NCBI GenBank assembly: GCA_902651635.1
Contig: CACRSC010000038.1
Coordinates: 48,603 to 112,602 of the forward strand
Reading direction: 5' to 3'
DNA: 64,000 bases
Source of the DNA: Mastigamoeba balamuthi
Taxonomy: Eukaryota > Evosea > Mastigamoebida > Mastigamoebidae
Position 1 is the first letter of the stretch. Every line of letters starts with the position of its first letter. The notes beneath the pieces were generated by a model. The model saw nothing but the letters and a program-made list of their open reading frames with translations. It made no database searches and had not been told where the DNA came from. Position numbers and translations under genes: made by a program. This document shows, in pieces, positions 21,982-33,337 of this stretch.

Positions 21982-24900
21982 ATGACCGCGCCACCGGCGT
22001 CGCCTCCGGACGAGCTCCCCCTTGTCGTCCTGTTCATCCGCGTGGCGCTCGACGCGTGCGGCGTCGCGTGCGCCGCCCTCGCCGTGCCCACGCGTCTGGC
22101 GCTGCGCTCCCTCGTCTCGGTCTCCCGCTCGCTCTGCCCCCCTCCCTCCGGCCCGCGCCAGCGCCTGGCCTCCCTGCTCGGCATCCCGCTCCGCCTCGCC
22201 GCGTCCTGCCTCCTCGCCGCATCCGCGCTGCTCCCCGCGGCCGCCGCCTGCTGCCTCGCCCCCGAGTCCGCCGGCGCNAATTCTAGAACTGCGGGGGACG
22301 CGCGGTACGTGGAGTTTGTGCTGCTGCGCCGCCTGGCGGTCGCGTGCCAGTTCCTCGGCGGTGTCTTCGACGTCCCGGTGCTCGCGCCCGCGGTCTGCCT
22401 CTGCCCGCTGACGCCGTGGCGCGCCCGGCCGCTCGCCCGCGCCCTGCTGGGCTCCCACAGCAGCGACAGGCGGAGGGGCAGGTGCCTCGTGATCCTCTGC
22501 CAGCAGATCGCCGATGCTGTCACGATGCTGGCCGGCGCCCTGCTGAGCCTCACGTGGCGCGGGCCGCTGGTGTGGTGCGATGTGGCGAGGGGCGCAGGCC
22601 GCCGGGCGGTGTGGCACCAGCTCCACATGTTCGTTCTCGATGTCGTCGACGTGCCCCACGCCGCCGCGGCCGCTGTGGTCGTGTGCACGCTGTGGCGCGC
22701 CCTGCCGCTTGTCCGCGTGCTCCTGTCCTGCTCGCACCGCTCGGAGATGCGCGCTGCTATCCGCCTGCAGTTCCTGCGGTGGCTGGCAGACATCCCGTGC
22801 GCTGCTGCGATGCTCGTGATCGTCCTGAGTGTCTATCGGCTCCGGAACGTCATACGGGCCGTCACAGCCACCCCCGCTCCGCCGAGGGAGGCGGCGTCTA
22901 ATGACGAGAACCCCCCGCCGCCGGAGCCCATCCTCGAGCGCTGGCACAGGGTTGCACTCGCGGAGATCCTCGAGGTCGCCATGGATGTTCCTTTCCCGCT
23001 CATTGCGCTGCTTGCTCTCTGGAGGATGCCGTTCCTTCTGCACGCGGCATACGCAGAGGCCACGACGGCTCGTGAACGCCGGTGGCTCGTTGTGAAGAAC
23101 GTCGTGCTTGCTGCCAAGGACGTTCCTGCTACCGCTGCACTCCTGGTTATTGCGACAACTGTGTGGAGGATGCCGACTGTTATTGCGCGGGTGCGCCAGT
23201 ACGAGCGTGGAGACGACGAGCACCAGATTGTGTTCGAAGTGTTTTGCCTTTGGATGGCGGATACCCCGTTTGTGATTGCTGGTATAGTTGCTTGCCTGAT
23301 CGCACCGTGGAGGGTGCTGTCATTGCTGCGAGTGCTCGCAAATTCTGCCGGTGATGCTGCCCGCAGGACAGAGGCCGCAAGGTTCCTGGGCCTTGCTATT
23401 CTGGACTACCTTTCCACCCTTGTTCTTGCTGTTATTATTTGTACTGTGTCGAGATTGCCGTACTTCGTCCAGCAGCTTAAGAGTAGGTCGTACCACAGTT
23501 CTGCATTCCTCTCTCTGTATATGCTGGTTTTTGTGGACATCGTTGTGTATGTGTGCCTCGTTGGCACTGTCGTTGGTATCTTCCACCTGCCACAGCTTGT
23601 TAGGCGGTGTGTTTCCCTCATCTATGCCATATGTCGTGGCGATCAGGCCAATGCAGACGTTCAGGATGCCATGCAACTCAGAGAAGACCTCGGGGAGGAG
23701 GGTTCTCTTCTCAGTCTCAGCACGGTTTATCCGCCGTGCGTGAGCTGTCTGTCACAGAGTGTACGAGATTTTCCTCATGTTATTGCACTGCCAGTGAAAG
23801 CTCTTGGGCTCCTTCTAATTCCGCTGCATTGTGTGGTATTGCGGTTTCGCTTCCATCACGGTATCCGGTCATACGGATTGTCGAGCATCGGGAGGATCTC
23901 TTTACGCGCATATGAGGAATCGGGGATGGACATGTCGTTCTGGAGGTTGCACATGTTTGCACTGCGCACTGTGTTGGCCACCTATTGTGTAATTGTGAAT
24001 GATATGTCTTCACTCGTGTTGCCAGCCAATGCCGTCATCATGTTTGTTGCCACCCTGGGCTCACCTTTATGGAGCGCCCGTGTGGGAAACCTATCACTGC
24101 AGATGCAAGACGCGGTTCGTGCTGTTGTGTTCGTATCTGTCTGTCTATGGACGCCCGTGATTGCTATCGCAAATGGAATTGTGGTCTTCAGTCCCCTGCA
24201 CTTTGTGTGCCTTGGAATCGATTCCTGTATCAATGACTTACCGGGTGTTGCTCGTGGGGTTGCCACAGCTATTACATGTGGGCTTGCTGCTTGGTCATCA
24301 TTCGACCACATAGCAACTTTTGCTGCCAGTCACATGCAATGGTTTTCCCCCTTCTCAGCTTACCTGTGGTTGCTGAATGCAGTCATTGGTCGCAAGCTGT
24401 GGCGTGCCTATGTTGCAATCATCGATCAGTTGTCGGTGTTGTGCTACTATGTTCGTTCTGCACGGTTTCTTTTCATTGGAGAAATACTACTGTTCCCTGT
24501 TGTCATTGCGTGGGTGGGGTGGCCCCTTGCCCTATCGACACACTATATGTGGAAGTGGGGCAGAGGATCGATCTACTTGGTGGTCTTCTCCGGGCAGTGT
24601 AGCCTATTCCTCCTTCACCGTGCATATCACCTCGTGCGCCGTGCTTGGCGTAGGGCTCGCCAGGGCACTCAAGTCTCACAGAAACCACAGCTTGGTTTGC
24701 TCTCGGTAGTTCCAGTTCTTCCAGACACAATACGATATGGAATGGCATTTGATCTGTCGGGAACCAAGCCCTCGGATTTATCAATTGTGCAGGCACGACT
24801 GTTGATAAAAGGTGACCGGCTGTGGGCAGCCCTATCTGAGGAAATGGGTCCCTTTTTTGTATCAACACTGCGGCATGCCTTCCAGCCATTGTCCCTGTGC

Positions 24901-25215
24901 CCTTACTTCCTGGATGCCGCTACATTGTCTGCTGGTCTCACAGAGTTCAACTGCCGTGTGTCATTTGGCACAGGGGTTCCTTACAGTATGTTCAAGGTGA
25001 GCAGGCGTGTACTGAGAGCTTATCTGGAAGGGCTTGTCCGCAGAGGAGACCCACCAATGGAGCTGGTTGTTGACTATGGCAAAAGCTCCTGGGGAGTGTG
25101 GGTTTCGAATGGGAAGCTGTTCGATCTCACTCTCAAACCCAGTGCACTGTTGAGAGCACTGTGGTCCGAAACGCCTGTAAATCTCATTGCGGCCGGGGAG
25201 GCCACTTGTCAATAA
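21982..25215 (+). CDS. 1077-residue multipass membrane protein with about nine D-x-P...W-R repeats
   Basis: A single open frame runs from the ATG at 21982 to 25215. From about residue 110 to 550 it is built of units of roughly 40-75 residues, each with an acidic/aromatic start, D-x-P, about 15 hydrophobic residues and a W-R-x-P-type end. Examples are FDVPVLAPAVCLCPLTPWR, VDVPHAAAAAVVVCTLWR, MDVPFPLIALLALWRMP, KDVPATAALLVIATTVWRMP and ADTPFVIAGIVACLIAPWR. Further hydrophobic segments follow to about residue 890. A soluble C-terminal part (ALSEEMGPFFVSTLRHAF, ELVVDYGKSSWGVWVSNGK) ends it. I recognise no family. One ambiguous base (N at 22278) beside AATTCTAGAACT marks a doubtful spot. The stop codon overlaps an AATAAA word. 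Codon use is GC-rich at the start and more AT-rich toward the end. Confidence 0.7.
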   Translation: MTAPPASPPDELPLVVLFIRVALDACGVACAALAVPTRLALRSLVSVSRSLCPPPSGPRQRLASLLGIPLRLAASCLLAASALLPAAAACCLAPESAGXNSRTAGDARYVEFVLLRRLAVACQFLGGVFDVPVLAPAVCLCPLTPWRARPLARALLGSHSSDRRRGRCLVILCQQIADAVTMLAGALLSLTWRGPLVWCDVARGAGRRAVWHQLHMFVLDVVDVPHAAAAAVVVCTLWRALPLVRVLLSCSHRSEMRAAIRLQFLRWLADIPCAAAMLVIVLSVYRLRNVIRAVTATPAPPREAASNDENPPPPEPILERWHRVALAEILEVAMDVPFPLIALLALWRMPFLLHAAYAEATTARERRWLVVKNVVLAAKDVPATAALLVIATTVWRMPTVIARVRQYERGDDEHQIVFEVFCLWMADTPFVIAGIVACLIAPWRVLSLLRVLANSAGDAARRTEAARFLGLAILDYLSTLVLAVIICTVSRLPYFVQQLKSRSYHSSAFLSLYMLVFVDIVVYVCLVGTVVGIFHLPQLVRRCVSLIYAICRGDQANADVQDAMQLREDLGEEGSLLSLSTVYPPCVSCLSQSVRDFPHVIALPVKALGLLLIPLHCVVLRFRFHHGIRSYGLSSIGRISLRAYEESGMDMSFWRLHMFALRTVLATYCVIVNDMSSLVLPANAVIMFVATLGSPLWSARVGNLSLQMQDAVRAVVFVSVCLWTPVIAIANGIVVFSPLHFVCLGIDSCINDLPGVARGVATAITCGLAAWSSFDHIATFAASHMQWFSPFSAYLWLLNAVIGRKLWRAYVAIIDQLSVLCYYVRSARFLFIGEILLFPVVIAWVGWPLALSTHYMWKWGRGSIYLVVFSGQCSLFLLHRAYHLVRRAWRRARQGTQVSQKPQLGLLSVVPVLPDTIRYGMAFDLSGTKPSDLSIVQARLLIKGDRLWAALSEEMGPFFVSTLRHAFQPLSLCPYFLDAATLSAGLTEFNCRVSFGTGVPYSMFKVSRRVLRAYLEGLVRRGDPPMELVVDYGKSSWGVWVSNGKLFDLTLKPSALLRALWSETPVNLIAAGEATCQ

Positions 25216-25253
25216 AATGGCGCTAAGCTGACAACAAAATGATTCCAAGAATT

Positions 25254-25323
25254 GCACTGGCCGGGACTCGAACCCGGATCGCCCGCGTGGCAGGCGAGCA
25301 TTCTACCCTTAGACCACCAGTGC
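25254..25323 (-). tRNA. tRNA-Gly (anticodon GCC)
   Basis: The minus strand folds as a cloverleaf: acceptor GCACTGG pairs with CCAGTGC; the D-loop region is GGTCTAAGGGTAGAAT; the anticodon loop CTGCCAC reads GCC; the T-arm is CCGGGTTCGAGTCCCGG. No intron. It lies between the 3' ends of two protein genes. Confidence 0.95.
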
Positions 25324-25370
25324 TTCTTACAATAATTGCAAGGGGCATAACATGGTAAAAGGGCACTTCT

Positions 25371-28300
25371 TTATGACAGGTTTATCATTCCTATCCCAGC
25401 AGGACGGAATGCGCACACGCCACCAGGGCACACAGCACCAGTTGCTGCAGACCGGCCCCACGAGAGCATCTTCCACAGTGCTGGTAGCAGCACCACCATC
25501 AGCGCCGAGAACGGCCCAGCAACAGCGTGGCCGCCCGATCCTCGTATCACAAAGCGCCACACTGCCCTGAGCAGGCCAGCAACACGAGCCGCAGCCGTGC
25601 GACCGGCGCCAACCAGCGACCGCAGAGCCAGCACGATTCGCACGGCCCGCACCCCAAGCTCGTATCTGATGAACTGCTCCCCGGTGGAGGTCTTGTACGA
25701 CGGCCGAACCACCGCCCGCACCATCGAGAGGGCAGCGCGGGACACCACCGGAACGCCCAGTCCCAGGACGTGCGGCGCAGACCCGTCGCGGGCATCGCAG
25801 ATGAGCGACGCGCTCGGGGGCAGGACAGACGCCAGCGCTGAGTACATGCGCATCGACAGCCCCGTGCCGCGGCAGCGCTCGTCCACCCACGCCGTGACCA
25901 CCTCGTACGTATTATCCGACTCTGCGCAAATGCGTGCGTGAGTGCTGCGTGCTCAGCACAGCGGGCGGACCACGGCCCACCTTTGAACACGCGCCCGCTG
26001 CCGTCGTCGCCGACGAGGAACTCGCCGACGCAGTACGCGATCGGGTCCGCGGTGGCGTCGGACCCCAGGCGCACAACGAACCCCGGGATGGCGCCGCGGG
26101 CGATGGACAGGAAGTCCGAGAGCGACTCGTACTCGGGCCGCCCGCCGCGCGCGCGCCACACGCGGTCCTCGTTGCGGAACGCCCACCGCAGCATCGACTC
26201 CCTCTCGTGCAACGCCAGCTCCCTCAGGTCCACGAGACGCACGCTGCGCTCCATGCACTGCCGCAGCTCCAGCGCGCGCGACGCGCACTCGTCGGACGCC
26301 AGGCACGCCGGGAGCTGCGGGGAGCGAGACCAGCGCTCGCACAGCGCGCGGATCTCGAGGAAGAGGTCCCTGTCCTCCGCGAGGGTCTCCGACGCGCTGC
26401 GCAGAAGCACCACGTCTCGAATGTGGCGGTGCACGCAGCTGTCTGCGGTCTGCGACGCAGAGAGGACGTCGGGAAGGGGGCCGTTCCACAGCGCCGGGTC
26501 GAACGACGACGACAGGAACTCCGCGCCGCCGCACGACGGCCCGTCGACGTGCGAGCGGACCAGGTGGCTGATGGGCCTCCCGAACGCGCGGACGAGCGCC
26601 GCGTCGTCCCTAAAGTGGTCTGTGGGCGTCGGTCAGCAACGGGGCTGTAGTGCGGCCGCACACCTGCGTTACCGAGATCCGACAGAGTCGCTGCCACGAC
26701 AGTGCCGCACACGTCCCTGCGTATCCTCGAAGACGGCAGGGAGGCAGCGGCCGCGCAGACGGGCAGCAGGGACGACGAGCTCTTCAGCAGCGACCTCCGG
26801 CCGCCGCTGGTGGGCGCCGCCTGCTGCTGCAGCGACGGCACAGCCGACGCGTTCTCGGGCGTGAGGACGATGTCGCCCTCGTTGATCATCGACGGCGCCG
26901 CGCTTGTCGGCGTGTCGTAGTAGCTGTCCACCGACGCCTGCCCGTCGTAGACCTCGTCGCGGAACTCGAGACGCGACGACGCCACCTGCGGCTGCACGTG
27001 CTCGGCCAGCAGCGCAAACGCCGCGCGCGTGGGGTGGTCGCGGGGCACCACCAGCGCCGGCACGTACCTCGCGCACACCAGCTCGCGCAGGAACGCCACC
27101 CACGCAGGGGACGTGTCGGCCGCGTGGCCCGTCGAGTACGCCCGCAGGACGATGGCCGCGCTGTCCGACAGCAGGATCTCCGCGTTCTCGAGCTCGTCGC
27201 TGTCCGCGCCGTCGTCGCCGCGCTCGTAGAGGCTCACGAACGCAGCGCGCGCGCTCAGGGCGTTCTCGACGGGCTTCTCCGCGTGGTCGCCCTGCGGCGC
27301 GTAGCAGCCCACGATCGCGGGCCCGCAGCACGACGAGCACGCGAAGAACGAGTGGTTCAGCCGCAGCACAAACGTCTTGGTCCCCGCGTCCCCGCCCCGC
27401 CCAGACGGCTCCCAGCGGCGCCTCTCGCGCTCCGCGGTGGCCTCGAGGGCGTCCTCGCGTGCCAGCAGCGCCGTGGCGCGGCTGCGGAAGAAGTACGCGT
27501 CCTCCTCGGGCTTGGACGCCAGCGCCCTGTTGATGGCGTCCGTCGCCGAGCGGCGCCGCGTGCGCAGGTCGTCGAGCGCCACGTAGTCTGAGTTGGCCCA
27601 CAGACGGCGCGGCTCCATCTCTGTCCCGTCGGCAACGCGCACGCGCGCCACGCCCAGGCGCTCGAGGATGTCGACGTACTCGCCCCACACGCCCACCAGC
27701 GACGACCGCAGCGAGGCCTCGGCGTCGCCGCGCGCCTCGACGGTCACGACGAGCGAGACGTCCGAGCCCGGGGCCCACAGGCGGTCGCTGTAGCCCGCGC
27801 GCAGCAGCGACTCGATCGCCCGGTGGTTCCCGGGCCAGTCCTCGTTCAGGTGCCGCTGCAGCTCCAGCCTGCGCGCCCGCAGCCTCTCCTCGTCGCTCGC
27901 CCCCTCGGCGCTGAATTCCAGGAAATGGCGCAGGGCTTTCGAGAGGGCGTCCACAACGTGCATGTAGCGCGGCCTGACCGCTGCCACGTGCTCTGCGCGC
28001 ACCGCCAGCACCTTGAGCTGCGACATGGCCTCGGCGCTGGTGGCCACGTCGCCGGGTATCCGCTCCCTCATCTCCCCCGCGACGTCGCACCCCTCGCGCA
28101 CGTCGCCGGCGAACAGCGCCTGGAACAGAGTCGCGCGCGTCACCTGGTCGATGGCGCGGTCCACGTCGGCCTCTGTGGGGCCCCCCTGCCGCGCGCACGC
28201 GGCGCCGAGCTCGGCCATCGCGGCGTCCACCGCGGCGACGACCGCGGGGTGGCGCGGCAGGTCGTCTCCGGGGCGCGGGGCGGCGGCAGCGATGACGAGC

Positions 28301-30429
28301 GCCAGCGCGTTGAGCAGGCGAGTGCGCAGCCTCGCGTGCATGCGGGCGCCGGTCGCCACGAGGCACTCGAGCACAGCGCTGTTCCTCGGGCCCACGAGCT
28401 CCCGGGGCCGCATGCCGGCATCGAGCAGCGCGCGCACGTCGTCCCTCCTCCCGCGGCGCACGAGCGCGCGCATCAGGGCGCGCACGCTGGCCTCGCTGCC
28501 GGGGAACTTCTGGCGCAGAGTGTCGTAGACAAAGTTCAGCTGCATGAGGCGGCTGCCGCCGCCGCCGTCGAGGCGCGTGACGAGCGTCGTCAGGATCTTC
28601 GTGATGTCGCCGGGGTCAGGCGCGCCGCCAGAGACGAGGTCGATCGCGAGCGGCGCGGCGATCTGCATGAACAGCTCGATTCGCTGGTCCGTCAGCGGCC
28701 TCGCGAGCAGCGACCGCGCAGAGCTGGCGACGGCGAGGACGACACGAGCGCGGTCCGGCCCGCTCTCGATCATCGCGGCGACCTTGCCCAGGATGATCTG
28801 CACGTTGAAGACCGTGGACTTGACGTAGTTTACGCCCGCGAGCACCGACTGCTCGGTCGTGAGGCCGAACAGCTCCGAGGCGGCGGCGGCGCCGACGTCG
28901 CCCTCCGGGGCCCACTCGACAAGCGGAACGAGCGTCTGCGGCAGCTGCGCAGTCGCAAAGTGCTCGAAGCTCAGCGCGTCCACGCGGCGCCTGCACGCGC
29001 TGTGGGCCAGAACCAGCGCGCTCGCCAGGACGTCTCCCGCGTGGCTCGGGCCGACCCTGAGCTGCGACGCGATCCCAATTGCCGCCGGGACGGCGCGCTG
29101 CATCAGCAGGCGCGCAGAGTCCCGCGGGGCATCGCAGGCCGCTTCGAGTGCCGCGAACGCATCCGCGCAGCACTTCAGCACCGCCTGCGACGGCGTCGTC
29201 GGCTCGTACGAGCGGATGGCGGCCGCGCACGCCGCGACAGACTCCGCGGCGGAGATGAATCCTGCGGGGGTCTCGCACCCGCGCGACACGGTCGCGAGAG
29301 CCGCGGACGCTGCCAGATCGGCGTCGGTGGATGTCCTGGGGCCCGCGAGCGGCAACGAGCTAAGCGCTCGAGCCGCAGCCTGCATGGCAGCGATGGCCTC
29401 GGCCTCTCCAAGCGCGCACAGGGAAACGAACGCAAGCTCTGCGCTGGCCGCGCACGCCAAGGGGCGCAGGGAGCACGCGGGGTGCGTGCACAGCTCGCGG
29501 AGCGCTTCCACCACGGGGGGCATCGCAATCGAGCGCTCCGAGCACGCGCGGCACACGTCGAGCAGGCGGAGAGCGCCGGCGAACGTGGCGCAAATGGGCG
29601 CCGCGAGGTCTGTGGGCACCTCGAGTGCCAGCGGATGCCAGCGCACCCGCAACGCCTCTCGCTCCTCCGAACAGCACGCCGACGCCAGGAACCGCGCTGG
29701 GACAACCTTCCTCGGCGACAGCACTTGCCCCTCTTGCTCAGCCGCCGAGTCTGTGCATTTTCTGAAAACCCCCGTCAGACTTGCACGGTTCCGCGTTTCC
29801 GTGAACGGGTCCGCATTACAAGAGGCGCTTGAGACGTTAAGTGCTTCTGACCTGAGGAGCGACGCCGCCAGTGACGCGAGCCTCGATGACGTCGCCGGGG
29901 GAAGCGACGTGTCGCGCGACGCCGCGAGCGCCGCGGGCACCGCCCTGGTGAGCACCGCCGGCGCCAGCGGCTGCGCGACGGGCATCCTGGCGCTGTACTC
30001 GGCGAGCGACTCGACAGCGTCGGCGACCACCACCAGCACGTCGCAGCCGGTGCCCTGCCTGCCGCTCTCCGAGGCGACGCGCAGCGCCAGGGCCTCTACC
30101 GCGCGCTCCAGGACCCGCGGGTGCGCCGCCGCCTCGGCCTCGAACTGCGACCCCCGCAGCAGCTGCTGCTGCTGCTGCGGCGCGTCGCCAGCGACGCCGG
30201 CGTCGGGCTCGGTGGGCTGGCGGGCGAGAAAGGAGGCGTCGAAGGTGGCGACGCGGCCGCTGAGCGTGTGGCGGCCGAGCGTCGCGCAGGCGAGGAAGAG
30301 GACGTCGAAGGCGATGCCGCCGGGGCTCGAGGAGCCGTGCGTGCAGGGGCAGCGGCCGCGGGCGTCGTCGAGGAGGTCGCCGACGGCCCGCGCGAGGTCG
30401 TCCCATGTGAGCGACACCTTGCCCTCCAT
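25371..30429 (-). CDS. 1651-residue helical-repeat protein with C-terminal GNAT-like segment
   Basis: Exons 30429-26664, 26619-25981 and 25921-25371 join in frame. Exon 1 encodes about 1250 residues, mostly alanine/leucine-rich helices that suggest ARM/HEAT-type repeats (ALRLLDVCRACSERSIAMPP, ELVGPRNSAVLECLVATG). Near residue 1025 a Cys-rich spot (FFACSSCCGPAIVGCY) precedes a segment (residues about 1055-1135) with ILLSDSAAIVLRAYS and FLRELVCARYVPALVVP, faintly like a TIR fold. The exon 2/exon 3 junction reads IAYCVGEFLVGDD then EVVTAWVDERCRGTGLSMRM, the beta-strand plus R-G-x-G loop of GNAT acyltransferases. A hydrophobic segment (FSALMVVLLPALWKML) lies near the end. No family name can be given for the whole. 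Confidence 0.7.
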
Positions 30430-30593
30430 CGCCCCCTTGCGTGTGGTTTAAGTGGCTGCGATTCACTTAACGAGAAGATTCCGCTATCCCAGCCGAGGAT
30501 CGTATAAATCCACGTGGATCCAGAGAATCCCGGATGCAGGACAACCAGCAGGCGTTGTTTGGCGTTCTGGGTGCGCATTGGGCTGTGGCCCGG

Positions 30594-31616
30594 CTAGCGG
30601 GTATCCGAAATTGGAGGAGCAGGCTCAAACCTGCGTGAGTCGAAGTGGTAGACCTGTGAAAGAACACGGGGGAAGGGAGGGCTGTAAGTACGGAGGCATC
30701 CACAATGATCGGCGAATCGCACGATGAACTCTCCGTCGTCGTCCAGAATGGCGATTTTGATGTCCAGGGGCTCGCGGAAGTACTGCCCGCCCGCGTCCTT
30801 GGACTCGTCGAACACGGGCTCAGGCAGCACCTCCGCCACGGCCGCTGGCTCGTCGATCCTCGGCCGGCGCTTGTTCTGCATGCCCGGCTTCCACCGCACG
30901 GCGTCCCCCACCTCGAATTTATGCCTGGGAGGAGCGAAGATATCAGTTGATTTGTGGGCCCGCGCCCGGTAATTGAGTTTATTGACCTGGGGCCGTGCAG
31001 GAGGCGGAGGTTCTCGCGCAGGCGGCTCACGACGCGCGGGGCGCAGTCGACCTCGTCGACAAGCTGGAATCGCCGCGAGTCAAAGTGGAACTCGACAAAC
31101 TCGTCCTCCGTGTCCACAATCGCGATGGCGATGTCGAGCGGCTCCCTCCAGTACGCATTCCCCGCGTCCTTCCTGCGCAGAGTGCGTCGGAGGGGGAGGG
31201 GGCAGAGGAGGAGGACGGGGTGTCCCCTACTTGTGTGGGTCGTAGATGGGCTGGTCGTAGACGCGGCTGACGATGGCGACAGAGTCCGGGGCTGGCAGCC
31301 TCCTGTTCACCAGCCCGGCCTTCCACTTGACCAGGTCCCCGGGCTTGAACGCCGCGCGCGTGGTGAACTGCTCGTACTTGTGCAGCAGCTTCCGCTGTCG
31401 GAGGTGCGGGGGGGGGGAGGAGGGAAGGAGGGGGAGGTGTGTGTGCCAAGTGAGATAGCTGACGGACGGGCGGGACGGGGGGGTTGGGATGGCGGCACGC
31501 ACAGCGCAGTCCACGCGCTTGCGACGAGGGTCCTGCGGGGGGAGCTGCTGGAATATGGCGTCGAGCGCCTTTATCTCGGCGGACTTGTCGGCGACAGAGG
31601 TGCTGGCGCCGCTCAT
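30594..31616 (-). CDS. 241-residue protein with a tandemly duplicated domain
   Basis: Five exons (31616-31503, 31394-31231, 31172-30987, 30924-30723, 30653-30594) join in frame. After a short N terminus, two copies of one domain follow. Copy 1 has FKPGDLVKWKAGLVNRR, VYDQPIYD, KDAGNAYWREPLDIAIAI and HFDSRRF. Copy 2 has FEVGDAVRWKPGMQNKRR, EPVFDES, KDAGGQYFREPLDIKIAI and HFDSRRF. The GDxVxWKxG opening resembles small beta-barrel (SH3/CYT-like) folds, but I cannot name the family. Introns differ between copies: copy 1 has one before KDAG, copy 2 has one before the final HFDSRR block, so intron gain or loss followed duplication. It is divergent from the sirtuin gene, 246 bp away. Confidence 0.75.
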
Positions 31617-31862
31617 TTGTGCCAAAGGCCGCTTGGGATATGGCAGATATTTTGGCAGAATCGCCGCCTCGGGTTCAACTTCAAGGTAGGTTCGCGCTGC
31701 TGCGATAGCCTCTTTGAATTTCTGATGCAGTGGACCCCGTGGCCGTTAAGGTAAGGGGTGCTTTTAATAGAGCAGCCCTCACAATTTCTTGACAAATATC
31801 TGTAGATCTTAAGGGTCAAACCACAAGTAGACCGTCAGGGAGCACACAGAAATCAAGTTCTG

Positions 31863-33337
31863 ATGGCTGACGAAACCGAGGCCTCGCTCCAGGCGCTCGC
31901 CTCTGCCATCACCTCGGGGGCCTCTGTCCTCTTCATCACCGGTTCGTCCCCCCGTGGCCAGCCGTCTCTCCTCTTGCACCGTGGTGTGGACTTGTGGACT
32001 TGCATTTTTCTAACCCCACGGTGGTTCCTCCCCCCTTCCCTGTGCCCTCACCGCCCCTCTGTCCCCCCTCTGCTGCTGTGACAGGCGCCGGCACGTCCGT
32101 GGCGTCTGGCGTCCCGGCGTACCGCACTGGTGAGAACAGCGTCTGGGGCCACTGGATGTACGAGGTACGCAGACCGCAAACCACCCGCCGCCTCGGTGGG
32201 AAAACGTGCCAGCCGATTTGCGCGCGCCAATGAGCGCTCGTTCCCAAACGCCCAGAGTGCGCGCCGCGCGCGCTGCCCCGGCGTCTTTAATTCGGACGAA
32301 TTGAATTGGGAGGGACAAAATAATTCACAAAAGGCGCCCTGCCTGCTGGACGCCCACCGCAGTGGGGCACGCGGAGGAAGTTCACCGAGGACCCCTCGCG
32401 GTGGTGGAACGAGTTCTGGCTCAAGACGCACGAGACGAACAAGTTCATGGGCGCCGAGCCCTGCGCCGCGCACACGGCCCTGAGCAGGATCATGCGCTGC
32501 AACAGGAACGTCCGCCTGGCGACGCAGAACATCGACAGGCTGCACTGGAAGGCCGGCGTCGACGACGCGCGCTACATCGAGCTCCACGGCGCGCTGGGCA
32601 TGTACCGCTGCACCAACGCGTGCGCGCTCCCTCGACAGGGAGGGGGCGGGCGGCTTGTCACAGAGGTCTCATTCAAGGAATTTTCCAGTAAATGCGAGTA
32701 CGCGTGCGAGAAGGCGCTGCGCAACGTGCAGATGCTCAGGACGGAGGACGGGAAGCTCGTCCCGCCAGTGTGCCCCGGTGCGCTCCGCCGTTGGGACCCC
32801 ACACACCTCGCTTGGGCCGTTTTTCCTCGGTCGTGCCTACGTGGGCACTACGACGCCACTTCTCCTTTTTGGGAGAAGGGTTATTTTTGAGATCCCTGGA
32901 AACTCCCCCCGCGACCTCGGATTGTGCACCTCTGGTGTCATTTCCCGATGCTACGTGGGCTGACGGTTTTTTTCGCCAACGGTGCAGGCTGCGGGGCTCT
33001 CGTGCTTCCGATGTCGCTGATGTTTGACGAGGCCTACCGGTCGCACAAGTACTTCCGGCACGAGCAGCTGGTCGACTGGCTCGACGTCGCCGACGCACTC
33101 GTCTTTGTGGGCACGAGCTTCTCTGTCGGCGTGACGTCGGCAGCCCTGCGCGCAGCCGCCGCGTCTGGGGCCAGCATCTTCGTGTTTGACATCGAGTGCC
33201 GCGACACGGCCGTCTCTGAGACGGTCTCGTGCCACGTGAGCCACGTGCTGGGGCCGTGCGAGGACACGCTGCCGAGGCTGGCGTCGATGTGTGGCGCGGA
33301 CACGTGGCGATACAGCGACTACTGCTACATGCAGTAG
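31863..33337 (+). CDS. Sir2-family NAD-dependent deacylase
   Basis: Five exons (31863-31941, 32085-32164, 32363-32619, 32689-32777, 32998-33337 by first estimate; the last acceptor is at 32987, so exon 5 is 32988-33337) give 284 residues. Sirtuin motifs appear in order: FITGAGTSVASGVPAYR (NAD loop), ATQNIDRLH, the catalytic histidine in IELHGAL, zinc cysteines in YRCTNAKC and VCPGCGAL, and LVFVGTSFSVG near the C terminus. The enzyme removes acyl groups from lysine using NAD+ and yields nicotinamide. Exon 1 is tiny and ends inside the NAD loop. Length and lack of extensions suit a mitochondrial or bacterial-like class (SIRT4/5-like), but the class is not certain. Confidence 0.9.

Noticed and set aside
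21793-23223. Minus-strand open frame opposite the repeat membrane protein
   Set aside because: Antisense shadow; it lacks hydrophobic periodicity, splice context and family motifs.
27823-29832. Long plus-strand open frame of 669 codons
   Set aside because: It is the antisense shadow of the 1651-residue minus-strand gene. High GC with few stops makes long false frames; its composition (Arg/His/Val-rich) is typical of a shadow.
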